NCBI GenBank assembly: GCA_017881765.1
Contig: JADGQN010000084.1
Span: 1-13,669 of the forward strand
Length of the DNA: 13,669 bases
Origin: Syntrophobacterales bacterium
Lineage (GTDB): Bacteria; Desulfobacterota; Syntrophorhabdia; Syntrophorhabdales; WCHB1-27
Direction of reading: 5' to 3'
Position 1 is the stretch's first letter. Each line of letters starts with the position of its first letter. Below the pieces are notes generated by a model, which had not been told where the DNA came from, ran no database searches, and saw only the letters and a program-made list of their open reading frames with translations. This document shows, one piece after another, positions 8,001-13,363 of this stretch. Made by a program: the position numbers and the translations under genes.

Positions 8001-8941
8001 CCGTCTTTCTTAAGCGAGTCAATTGTGACATCTCTGCCGAGCGTCACGTTCATCTTCACGTCAATGCCCAGGTCTGTGATCCACTTGATTTCACGGTCGA
8101 GCATCTGTTTCGGGAGCCTGTATTCGGGGATACCGTAGCGGAGCATACCGCCCAGCGCCGGTGCCTGTTCAAAGATCGTCGCAGCGTGCCCTTTCAACGC
8201 GAGAAAGTAGGCGCAGGTGAGACCGGCCGGTCCTCCCCCGACGATGGCTACCTTCTTGCCGCTCGAAGCCGGAACGGCAGGTATCCATGGTTCCTCGATT
8301 GCTGGGGCTCGCGTCGCCCCCTCCCGTGGCAAAGCCGCAGGAGCCTCCCCCTCTGGCTCGCCGTGCTCGCCGGGGTTTCCACTGAGTGACTCGTGGAAAC
8401 CCATGTCGATGTCCGCAGCGTAGCGCTTTAGATAGTCGATACCCACGGGCTCATCCACCATGTTCCGGCGGCAGACCGTCTCGCATTCTCTGACGCAAAC
8501 GCGGCCGCAGACGAGGGGCAAGGGGTTCTTCTCCTTGATCAGCTTGACCGCTTCTTTATAACGACCGGCTGCCATCAGGGCGATGTATCCCTGGACGTCG
8601 ACGCCTGCGGGGCATTTCTGGGTGCACGGACCGAGACAGTCCGCGTAGTGGTTGGAGAGGAGCAGCTCCAGAGCGGTCTTTCTCGATTGCCTGATACGCG
8701 CGTTATCCGTATGGATGACCATGCCGTCCGAAACAGGACTGGCGCAGGATGGAACCAACTTCTCCAATCCCTCCACTTCAACGACACACAGATAGCAGGA
8801 GCCGTACGGAGGCAGTTTGGGGTCATGGCACAGCGTCGGAATATCGTCGATCTCGTGTTCTCTTACAATATCGAGAATGGTCTGACCAGGGTCCGCCGAA
8901 TACTTATTTCCATTGATCGTGACGTTCAGTTTCGCAGCCAT
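5066..8941 (-). CDS. Fused [2Fe-2S] / GltD-like NAD(P)H-FAD / ferredoxin / molybdopterin-fold oxidoreductase (SfrB-SfrA-like, NuoG/FdhA-like)
   Basis: A 1291-residue soluble multi-cofactor protein. Residues 1-80 form a NuoG-like [2Fe-2S] domain (Cys38, Cys49, Cys52, Cys66). Cys102, Cys106 and Cys110 plus Cys145, Cys149, Cys153 and Cys157 (CGRVCVRECETVC) match the helical Fe-S domain of GltD-type flavoproteins. Two Rossmann folds follow: FAD (VAIVGGGPAG, 231-240) and NAD(P)H (GGGNTAIDAAR, 370-380, with YRR at 394-396), then FAGGDAITGP (512-521). Next come a Cys-rich linker (Cys605-Cys622), two ferredoxin [4Fe-4S] motifs (Cys661/664/667/671 and Cys704/707/710/714) and a molybdopterin-fold domain with Cys740, Cys743, Cys747 and Cys775. 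By alignment from memory with E. coli formate dehydrogenase H, catalytic Sec140-His141 correspond to Leu866-Asn867. It is therefore unlikely to be a true formate dehydrogenase, although automated annotation may call it one. The domain pair resembles the Geobacter NADPH oxidoreductase SfrB and SfrA joined in one chain. It starts 14 bases after the NuoF-like gene, with a GGAG nearby, and probably forms a complex with NuoE and NuoF. Residues about 181-222 are a Gly/Pro/Glu-rich linker. Confidence 0.9.
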   Translation of the reverse strand: MAAKLNVTINGNKYSADPGQTILDIVREHEIDDIPTLCHDPKLPPYGSCYLCVVEVEGLEKLVPSCASPVSDGMVIHTDNARIRQSRKTALELLLSNHYADCLGPCTQKCPAGVDVQGYIALMAAGRYKEAVKLIKEKNPLPLVCGRVCVRECETVCRRNMVDEPVGIDYLKRYAADIDMGFHESLSGNPGEHGEPEGEAPAALPREGATRAPAIEEPWIPAVPASSGKKVAIVGGGPAGLTCAYFLALKGHAATIFEQAPALGGMLRYGIPEYRLPKQMLDREIKWITDLGIDVKMNVTLGRDVTIDSLKKDGFDAIFMAIGAQKAKGMGLEGETETPGVIGGADFLRQMQAATDEEKPKIFGRVVVVGGGNTAIDAARTSLRLGAASVTVLYRRTQKEMPANEMEIEAAIEEGIEMRFLSAPTGIVTKDGRLHGLKCIRMELGEPDASGRRSPVPVEGSEYVLECDFVVSAIGQDIDLGTIAADGRLKTTRSKAIMTDKGTFETSIPGVFAGGDAITGPAVAIDAIAHGRMAASAIDQYIREGKAQPAGIEFVSRKEIFGKLAESDFAQYPKMAKEKMHELPVAERIKTLAEVEVGFTGAQACNEASRCLECGCSAYFDCALRKYATDFGVDLTRFVGDVRKYKVDRDHPFITLDPNKCISCGRCVRTCSEILKISALGFVYRGFKSVVKPSMEKRLLQTNCISCGNCISACPTGAITEKVAFAKPGPWASDEIESVCSFCSLGCNLKYKVFHEHLFSIAGTNGASHNKGYLCPKGRFGYRYMLDENRLLKPMIRKRGEYKEVTWDKAFDYAATRLKTIIETHGPEAVALFGSPRMTNEELYLLQKFARVGLKTNNVGSFTNLLNGVEQDALDEMFGITTSTATTDDLASADLILVVNADVSEESLVAELKIKAAQKNGARLVMVSSSDIELNKFADLWIDAKRGTGTALIQGMSRAVIDKGLADTEFIESRTEGYETFKESVADLELGGVSELTGVSKEKLTRLYDLVARPDQNIVVVYNIDSLWEKSRNDLKAIGNFMMLTGRVGKPGNGIILLRDYSNSQGLFDMGADARYLPGHIRPENAKGIAELSSLWGPDLSALFTPVNLKDLLERDKIKALLVFGEDPLAVPNNVRLTGGVEFMLVLDHFMTATAMEADVVLPASLPIETEGSLTACDRRVQVVGKIFEPRTGMENWRIIDTLARKLGLPFAYTSVKDIADEIRTTIPAYKDMNGGPFWGQSLLRTAFMTENGKGRFSFLPTDLSPYSIDKKQYVSSENYFRLNIKGRLME

Positions 8942-8955
8942 ATCGTCTTTCTCCG

Positions 8956-10722
8956 TCAGTTTTTAATCACTGCATCGAATTTGCACGTTTCAAAGCACTT
9001 CCCGCACCTGATGCAGAGCCCAATGTTGATCTCGTGCGCCTTCTTCTTCTCCCCGCTGATTGCCTCAGAGGGACAGGCCTTGACACACATGGCGCATCCT
9101 TTACACGCATCGGCGCGTATGCTGTAGGTTACAAGCGCGGCACAACTGTGCGCCGGACATTTTTTATCACGGATGTGCGCTTCATATTCTTCGGGGAAAT
9201 ATTTCAGCGTGGTGAGAACCGGATTTGGCGCTGTCTGCCCGAGACCACAAACCGTATTGTTCTTGATCTGATAGGCCAGCTCGCGGAGGAGGTCTACGTC
9301 CTCTTCCTTGCCCTTACCGTCAGTGATCCTCTCGAGGACTTCCAGCATGCGCTTTGTTCCGATCCTGCAGAAGGTGCATTTTCCGCACGACTCGTCCTCG
9401 GTAAAGCGCAGGAAGAATTTCGCCATGTCGACCATGCAGGTTGTCTCGTCCATAACCACCAGACCGCCGGAACCCATGATGGCCCCGGTCTTGTTGATCT
9501 GCTGGTAGTCAATCTTGAGATCGCCCATGGAAGCGGGGATGCAGCCGCCGGAAGGTCCTCCCATCTGTACCGCCTTGAATTTCTTGCCCTCTTTTATGCC
9601 GCCGCCGATATCGTAGACGATCTCGTTGATCGTGATCCCCATAGGGACCTCGGCCAACCCGCCTCGCGCGATCTTTCCTGCCAGCGCAAATACCTTGGTG
9701 CCCTTGCTGTTCTCCGTCCCCATGGATGCAAAAGCTTCTGCTCCGTTCATGATGATCCAGGAAATGTTGGCGAACGTTTCTACGTTGTTGATGTTCGTCG
9801 GTTTAGCCCACAGCCCCTTATTGGCGGGGAAAGGCGGCCTGAACCGCGGCATGCCCCGTTTGCCTTCAATGGAAGCAATGAGCGCTGTCTCTTCTCCGCA
9901 AACAAACGCACCCGCACCCTCTTTGATCTTTACGGAGAAATTAAAGGCTGAGCCGAATATGTTCTTGCCGAGGAACCCCCTGGCAAGGGCCTCTCTGATG
10001 GAGTGCTTCAAACGCTGGACGGCCTTAGGGTACTCTGCCCGCACATAGAAGTAACCTTCGTCGGCGCCGATGGCATAGGCACAGATCATCATGCCTTCCA
10101 GCACGGAATGCGGATCACTCTCAAGGGTGCTCCGATCCATGAAGGCTCCAGGGTCTCCCTCGTCCGCATTGCAGATGATATATTTTTTATCGCCTGAAGC
10201 CTGCCGGCAGAACTTCCACTTCACTCCGGTGAGGAATCCGCCGCCGCCTCTACCCCTGAGGCCGGAGTTTGTGATGACCTCTATTACCTTTTCCGGAGTA
10301 TACTCTTTTAACACCTTTTGGATGGCCTCGTAGCCCCCGACAGCCATGTACTCATCTATGGAATTGGGGTCAATGATCCCGCAGTTTCGAAGGACAATCC
10401 TTTTTTGCTTCTCGAAAAAGGAATCATCCCCCGATGGTCCCGAGTTTTGTACGATCCACTCCTTTACGGGGCTATCGCCAACAACGTGCTCCGCCATGAT
10501 GCGTTGCGCCTTTTCAGGCGTTACATCGCCGTAGAGGAAGGAATGGCTGGACTCATCTATGACTTCCATCAACGGTTCGCGAAAACACATCCCGTTGCAT
10601 CCGGTCTCCTTCAGCGTGACCTGGATGTTCTCTTTCTCTATTGCGAGCCTAACGGCCTCTAGCGTTTTTTCAGCGCCGGCAGATACGCCACAGGTCCCAA
10701 GCCCTACCTTAATAGTCTTCAT
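8956..10722 (-). CDS. NuoF/HydB-like NADH-binding FMN iron-sulfur subunit
   Basis: A 588-residue subunit that would exchange electrons with NADH through FMN and pass them along Fe-S clusters. Residues 1-90 are a thioredoxin-like [2Fe-2S] domain, but only Cys11, Cys42 and Cys46 are seen; the first Cys of the usual four appears to be missing. The core has the NADH glycine loop GLRGRGGGGF (154-163) and the FMN segment ADEGDPGAFMDR (186-197), a form typical of soluble HydB/HndC-type proteins rather than complex I NuoF. Cys446, Cys449, Cys452 and Cys492 form the N3-type [4Fe-4S] site. The C-terminus adds two ferredoxin clusters (Cys540/543/546/550 and Cys570/573/576/580). This architecture is shared with subunits of electron-bifurcating hydrogenases. 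The ATG at 10722 has AGGAG seven bases upstream. It lies 14 bases before the fusion gene but 214 bases after the NuoE-like gene, the gap being filled by a repeat element. Confidence 0.95.
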   Translation of the reverse strand: MKTIKVGLGTCGVSAGAEKTLEAVRLAIEKENIQVTLKETGCNGMCFREPLMEVIDESSHSFLYGDVTPEKAQRIMAEHVVGDSPVKEWIVQNSGPSGDDSFFEKQKRIVLRNCGIIDPNSIDEYMAVGGYEAIQKVLKEYTPEKVIEVITNSGLRGRGGGGFLTGVKWKFCRQASGDKKYIICNADEGDPGAFMDRSTLESDPHSVLEGMMICAYAIGADEGYFYVRAEYPKAVQRLKHSIREALARGFLGKNIFGSAFNFSVKIKEGAGAFVCGEETALIASIEGKRGMPRFRPPFPANKGLWAKPTNINNVETFANISWIIMNGAEAFASMGTENSKGTKVFALAGKIARGGLAEVPMGITINEIVYDIGGGIKEGKKFKAVQMGGPSGGCIPASMGDLKIDYQQINKTGAIMGSGGLVVMDETTCMVDMAKFFLRFTEDESCGKCTFCRIGTKRMLEVLERITDGKGKEEDVDLLRELAYQIKNNTVCGLGQTAPNPVLTTLKYFPEEYEAHIRDKKCPAHSCAALVTYSIRADACKGCAMCVKACPSEAISGEKKKAHEINIGLCIRCGKCFETCKFDAVIKN

Positions 10723-10739
10723 GCTCTCTCTCCTCGCTC

Positions 10740-10901
10740 ATGCCGATTTGCCTTCAAGCGTATACCTTCGTTGTCGCTGCGTCGCTCTCCTCGACGTACT
10801 TTTAGTACGCCCGGGTACCCGCCGTGCGGGTGGGGCTCCTCGCTGCCGCCCGGGGTACCCGGCCGGAGGCTGGGTCGTCCACCTTGAATCCAAATCGGCA
10901 T
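10740..10901. repeat. 162-bp element with terminal inverted repeats and internal hairpins
   Basis: The ends are near-perfect inverted copies: 10740-10758 (ATGCCGATTTG, two mismatches, TTCAAG) matches the reverse complement of 10883-10901. Inside are a perfect 10-bp arm pair (CCGGGTACCC at 10811-10820 with GGGTACCCGG at 10853-10862), a small hairpin ACCCGC-CGT-GCGGGT (10817-10831) and GTACT-TTT-AGTAC (around 10796-10808). The element fills most of the gap between the NuoE-like and NuoF-like genes, normally a tight junction, and is GC-rich compared with its surroundings. It has no convincing ORF and no clear target duplication. It may be a MITE- or REP-like mobile repeat or a processed RNA structure within the operon transcript. 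Confidence 0.7.
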
Positions 10902-10936
10902 TACCAAGGGACAACGACACATCAAGAGAAACGTGC

Positions 10937-11443
10937 TTACTCATTGCAGTTTTCTCTATACTCTTTGAGCAGCTTGGTCACCTTCTTGGGCGTCAGCTTC
11001 CCGTGTGTCTCGTCGTTAATCATGATTACCGGCGATAAAGAGCAGCAGCCCAGACAGGCGACTTTCTGTAAAGTGAAGAGACCATCTTCAGTCGTCTCGT
11101 CGCCATTTACCTTTAATTCATCCTCGACGGTTCTCAGGATGGCCGTGGATGCGTTTACGTGGCACGCGGTGCCATCGCAAATTTTGATGATGTTTTTCCC
11201 CATCGGCTTGAGGCGGAACTGGGAGTAAAAAGTGATCACTCCGTAAATATCGGCCGCGGGAATGCCCACGACTTCACTTATGTGATCGATCGCCGATTCC
11301 GGGATATATCCATATGTCCCCTGAGCAGACTGAAGCAGGGGTATGAGCGCCCCCATTTCCCCCTGGTACTTCCACAGCTCAACCTTGAAATTGGAAAATC
11401 CGTTTTCACCCTGTCCCTTTTTCGTATTCTCCCTGGCCATCAT
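10937..11443 (-). CDS. NuoE/HydC-like [2Fe-2S] thioredoxin-fold subunit
   Basis: A 168-residue protein of the usual NuoE/HydC length. It has an N-terminal helical part with the family signature around QGTYGYIPESAI (41-52) and DIYGVITFYSQF (65-76), then a thioredoxin-like domain with one [2Fe-2S] cluster bound by Cys89, Cys94, Cys130 and Cys134 (CDGTAC and CLGCC). It would relay electrons next to the FMN of the NuoF-like partner. The start codon ATG at 11443 is followed by a second ATG at 11440. GGGAG lies seven bases upstream of the first, which is therefore preferred. The gene is third from the sigma-54 promoter if the transcript is continuous through the overlapping inverted repeats upstream. 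Its distance from the NuoF-like gene is explained by the repeat element that follows it. Confidence 0.95.
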   Translation of the reverse strand: MMARENTKKGQGENGFSNFKVELWKYQGEMGALIPLLQSAQGTYGYIPESAIDHISEVVGIPAADIYGVITFYSQFRLKPMGKNIIKICDGTACHVNASTAILRTVEDELKVNGDETTEDGLFTLQKVACLGCCSLSPVIMINDETHGKLTPKKVTKLLKEYRENCNE

Positions 11444-11480
11444 CTCTTGTCTCCCTGTTCCGATTAGGAAAAATATGAAG

Positions 11481-11581
11481 CAGGTTAAGGTAAGTACAAA
11501 AGCAAAGGTTGAGAGAAAACCAGGAACCCTTCGCCTCTCCCAACCCTTGCTCTTACCTTCTCCTGTTTCTCACTCAACCTT
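11481..11581 (-). repeat. Overlapping imperfect inverted repeats in the leader of the NuoE-like gene
   Basis: The 180-base gap before the NuoE-like gene holds segments that can pair in two competing ways. 11505-11524 (AAGGTTGAGAGAAAACCAGG) is nearly the reverse complement of 11562-11581 (CCTGTTTCTCACTCAACCTT). The larger block 11481-11515 is an imperfect reverse complement of 11534-11565. The two pairings share 11505-11515 and exclude each other, as in attenuators. No U-run terminator is seen, and the purine/pyrimidine bias makes chance pairing easier. Confidence 0.45.
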
Positions 11582-11623
11582 CATTCTTGTCTTATCCTCA
11601 GCCGGTTCTTGTCTTTAACTGTA

Positions 11624-12619
11624 TCACATCTCAAGCAGCGTGATTATCGGCCACTCCTTGACCCTCAGTACACCATCCATCTGTTTGAACTTATTCTTGA
11701 CCGTGTTGCCGATCTCCGCGAAGCTCGTACCCTTCATCAGGAGCACGATGTCATACTTACCTTTCGTGCAGTCGCAATAGACAACCTGGTCGTCAAAGTA
11801 GAGCGCCGGGTAAATGCTCTCCAGCTTCTCTTTTTCGATCTCCAAGAGCACGTATGAGGATGTCCTGGCCCGCGCGGTCTGATTGGTGTAAAGCTCGCCC
11901 TCTTCCTTTTCGCGCCCGAGAGCCTTATCAACAGAGCCGATGATGTCCACTACATTCTCTCCAAACATGGGCAAGTCCACATTGAGCAAAGCCACTTCCG
12001 TCACGCCCTCAATAGTCTTGATCTTCGTTTCCACCGCTTCCTGGATCTCTTCGGGCGTTCCGGCCTGTAAGAGCAGCATCAGGTCATGGTCACCCCTGAT
12101 CGCATCGCAATAAAGGACGTTCTCCTGAAAATAGAGGTTCCGGTACGCATCAAGCAGGTTGGCACTGCCATCGAGTGTCACAAGGGCGTATGCGCTGTAG
12201 GATTGAACCGGGACGGTCGCTTCTTCCTTTTCCACCACTGGAGCGGGTGCCGGGACCTGAGCCAGGAGCTCCGTCAGTTCCTCCATGGTGAATGGCTTTT
12301 CCAGATAGCCATCAGCGTGCTGCGCCCTTACAGCCTCCTCGACAGCCGCATCGCCGTGGCCCGTGATGATAATGACGGGAAGACCGGGATAGTTCAGTTT
12401 TATAACCTTCAGCAATTTTATTCCGTCGATATCGGGAAGCCTGACATCAACGATGGCGCAGTCAAGGTGGGTTCTCTTTCTCTTGAACATGTTAAGAGTC
12501 TCCAGCCCCTTCATGCCATTTTCGCAAGGTTCTGTGTAGTAACCTTTTTGCATCAAACCCAGGGCAACGCTCCGTCTCAAGGATGCCTCGTCGTCGATCA
12601 GTAACACTTTCTTTTCCAT
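11624..12619 (-). CDS. Receiver-domain protein with two C-terminal RAM/ACT-like (Lrp/AsnC ligand-binding) domains
   Basis: A 331-residue response regulator without a DNA-binding domain. The receiver (about 1-120, numbered from ATG 12619) has Asp9-Asp10, phosphoacceptor Asp58 (CAIVDVRLPD), Thr86 and Lys108, all intact. After a Pro/Glu-rich linker (about 121-140) come two related repeats, about 142-215 and 254-328. Each contains a block of the form YCD...G.(H/Y)D..LL (YCDAIRGDHDLMLLL and YCDCTKGKYDIVLLM) and a closing helix plus (E/D)GV segment. This resembles the ligand-binding domain of Lrp/AsnC proteins, which binds small molecules and oligomerises. Output is unknown: a phosphorylation- or ligand-dependent protein partner is the likeliest role. 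ATG 12619 has AAGGAGA upstream and lies about 44 bases after the predicted sigma-54 start. The alternative ATG at 12655 has no ribosome site and would leave only about 8 bases of leader. It is the first gene of the oxidoreductase operon. Confidence 0.88.
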   Translation of the reverse strand: MEKKVLLIDDEASLRRSVALGLMQKGYYTEPCENGMKGLETLNMFKRKRTHLDCAIVDVRLPDIDGIKLLKVIKLNYPGLPVIIITGHGDAAVEEAVRAQHADGYLEKPFTMEELTELLAQVPAPAPVVEKEEATVPVQSYSAYALVTLDGSANLLDAYRNLYFQENVLYCDAIRGDHDLMLLLQAGTPEEIQEAVETKIKTIEGVTEVALLNVDLPMFGENVVDIIGSVDKALGREKEEGELYTNQTARARTSSYVLLEIEKEKLESIYPALYFDDQVVYCDCTKGKYDIVLLMKGTSFAEIGNTVKNKFKQMDGVLRVKEWPIITLLEM

Positions 12620-12673
12620 GATATGCTCTCCTTTTTGGTTTTTGTCGTGTTTCATGTTCTTGAGAGAGTATAA

Positions 12674-12689
12674 AGCAATAAGGATGCCA
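12674..12689 (-). promoter_or_regulatory. Sigma-54 (-24/-12) promoter of the oxidoreductase operon
   Basis: The minus strand reads TGGCAT-CCTTA-TTGCT, an almost exact match to TGGCAC-N5-TTGCW, with GG and GC separated by the required 10 bases. Transcription should start near 12663, giving a ~44-base leader to the receiver-RAM-RAM gene at 12619. An NtrC-type activator is encoded in the same gene cluster, and enhancer-like boxes lie upstream. Confidence 0.82.
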
Positions 12690-12812
12690 ATATATAAACC
12701 ATATATATTTCAGTATGTTATAGGCTTAAGGGCTAATAGCAGGGGTGTTCCGTCCGACAACAAATTGTATGCAAAATGTATAAATTATAATGATTACGAC
12801 AGGTTACTGTAC

Positions 12813-12895
12813 TGTTACATTTTTTTACATTTACAGAGAGACGCTAAAACGTTGTGATAGAGCGCTTTGCGAATGTAAACGGATCGTGTGTAAAC
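12813..12895. promoter_or_regulatory. Cluster of TGTAAAC-like boxes, candidate enhancer (UAS) sites
   Basis: Two identical TGTAAAC boxes (12874-12880 and 12889-12895) face three opposite-orientation relatives (TGTTACA at 12813-12819, TTTACAT at 12824-12830, TTTACAG at 12830-12836). They lie about 125-207 bases upstream of the -24 element at 12688, the usual distance for activators of sigma-54 polymerase. The intervening DNA is AT-rich, which would ease looping. Apart from these boxes, the sigma-54 site and the two hairpins, nothing else was recognised in the gene-free stretch 12656-12975. Confidence 0.45.
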
Positions 12896-12912
12896 AAATT
12901 TAACGGAAAGAG

Positions 12913-12933
12913 GGTAGTGACTGAGTCACTACC
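12913..12933. terminator. Perfect hairpin, possible (bidirectional) terminator
   Basis: GGTAGTGACT-G-AGTCACTACC is a perfect 10-bp inverted repeat. On the minus strand it is followed by CTCTTTCC, only weakly T-rich. It lies behind a stronger terminator candidate for the small secreted-protein gene. It could instead be a protein-binding palindrome upstream of the sigma-54 promoter. Confidence 0.45.
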
Positions 12934-12943
12934 GAAAAGAGAT

Positions 12944-12968
12944 GCCCGGACCGGATACCAGTCCGGGC
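12944..12968 (-). terminator. Rho-independent-like terminator of the small secreted-protein gene
   Basis: GCCCGGAC (12944-12951) and GTCCGGGC (12961-12968) form a perfect 8-bp GC-rich stem with a 9-base loop. On the minus strand it is followed by ATCTCTTTTC. It begins 7 bases after the stop codon of the small gene, where a terminator is expected, and would insulate it from the sigma-54 operon. Confidence 0.65.
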
Positions 12969-12975
12969 TTGTATA

Positions 12976-13227
12976 CTATCTTTTGACTTCTCCCTGCGGC
13001 TTTGGGTCTTGATTCATACTCGATGGCTGCATTTCCTGCTTGGGTCCGTTCTGATAGTTTTTCGTTTTTGCATCAGAGCCCTGCGGGTCGCCTGCCCAAG
13101 GCCGGTGAAGTCGGTCCGGTACTCCCTGCAGGATCGCCATTGCAGTGTCGCAGTCACACGCGAACGCGGGAAGTGCGTAAAAGACAAACAAAGACAAAGC
13201 CAGACCAATTGCCAACAGTTTCTTCAT
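12976..13227 (-). CDS. Small secreted protein of unknown function
   Basis: An 83-residue protein with a clear signal peptide: MKKLL start, hydrophobic core (about 5-20) and an AFA cleavage site before Cys24. The mature part, about 60 residues, begins CDCD and then becomes hydrophilic, rich in Gln, Pro, Lys and Asn, with no recognised domain. Cleavage by signal peptidase I is likeliest; AFAC is a poor lipobox. The paired cysteines at the mature N-terminus could bind metal or form a disulfide (inference). ATG at 13227 has GGAAGG five bases upstream. A GTG at 13233 (adding two residues) would touch that site and is less likely. The gene has its own promoter and terminator and is divergent from the acyl-CoA dehydrogenase gene. 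Confidence 0.7.
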   Translation of the reverse strand: MKKLLAIGLALSLFVFYALPAFACDCDTAMAILQGVPDRLHRPWAGDPQGSDAKTKNYQNGPKQEMQPSSMNQDPKPQGEVKR

Positions 13228-13250
13228 AGACACCTTCCTTTCATATCACC

Positions 13251-13281
13251 TTCATACCAAACATAAGACTTTTTTTGTCAA
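13251..13281 (-). promoter_or_regulatory. Sigma-70-type promoter of the small secreted-protein gene
   Basis: On the minus strand a consensus TTGACA (13276-13281) is followed after 19 bases by TATGAA (13251-13256), preceded by TGG as in an extended -10 element. The spacing is longer than the ideal 17 bases, but the position, ~25 bases before the start codon, fits. Confidence 0.45.
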
Positions 13282-13330
13282 GAATCTAGTACAGGCTTGG
13301 AACCCGCGCCGATGCTGCCGCTATTTTTAC

Positions 13331-13359
13331 TTGACACGGTCTCGATCCTCTATCAGAAT
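13331..13359 (+). promoter_or_regulatory. Sigma-70-type promoter of the acyl-CoA dehydrogenase gene
   Basis: A consensus TTGACA (13331-13336) and CAGAAT (13354-13359) are separated by 17 bases. Transcription would begin near 13366, giving a leader of about 124 bases. A palindrome (13348-13363) overlaps the -10 box. Confidence 0.5.
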
Positions 13360-13363
13360 AGAG
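13348..13363. promoter_or_regulatory. Operator-like palindrome over the -10 box
   Basis: CTCTAT-CAGA-ATAGAG is a perfect 6-bp inverted repeat with a 4-base centre. It covers the -10 element of the promoter leading to the acyl-CoA dehydrogenase gene, the classic position for a repressor site. The repressor is not encoded in the window. Confidence 0.4.

Noticed and set aside
7637..8389. A 250-codon plus-strand open frame
   Set aside because: Antisense to the GltD-like part of the fusion gene; its Arg/His/Pro-rich composition is typical of a shadow of GC-rich coding DNA.
5066..8941. A selenocysteine-containing formate dehydrogenase
   Set aside because: There is no in-frame TGA, and the Sec/Cys position reads Leu866; no SECIS-like hairpin needs to be invoked.
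9034..9951. A 305-codon plus-strand open frame
   Set aside because: It lies wholly antisense to the NuoF-like gene, whose motifs are intact; the translation has no recognisable domain and no matching ribosome site.
10738..10944. A 68-codon minus-strand frame starting over the stop codon of the NuoE-like gene
   Set aside because: The start overlap (ATGAGTAA) looks like coupling, but the product consists mostly of the translated repeat element (Arg/Pro/Gly-rich) and an overlapping frame is equally open.
12618..12857. A 79-codon plus-strand frame in the regulatory region
   Set aside because: It runs through the sigma-54 promoter and AT-rich DNA, has no ribosome site and no recognisable motif.
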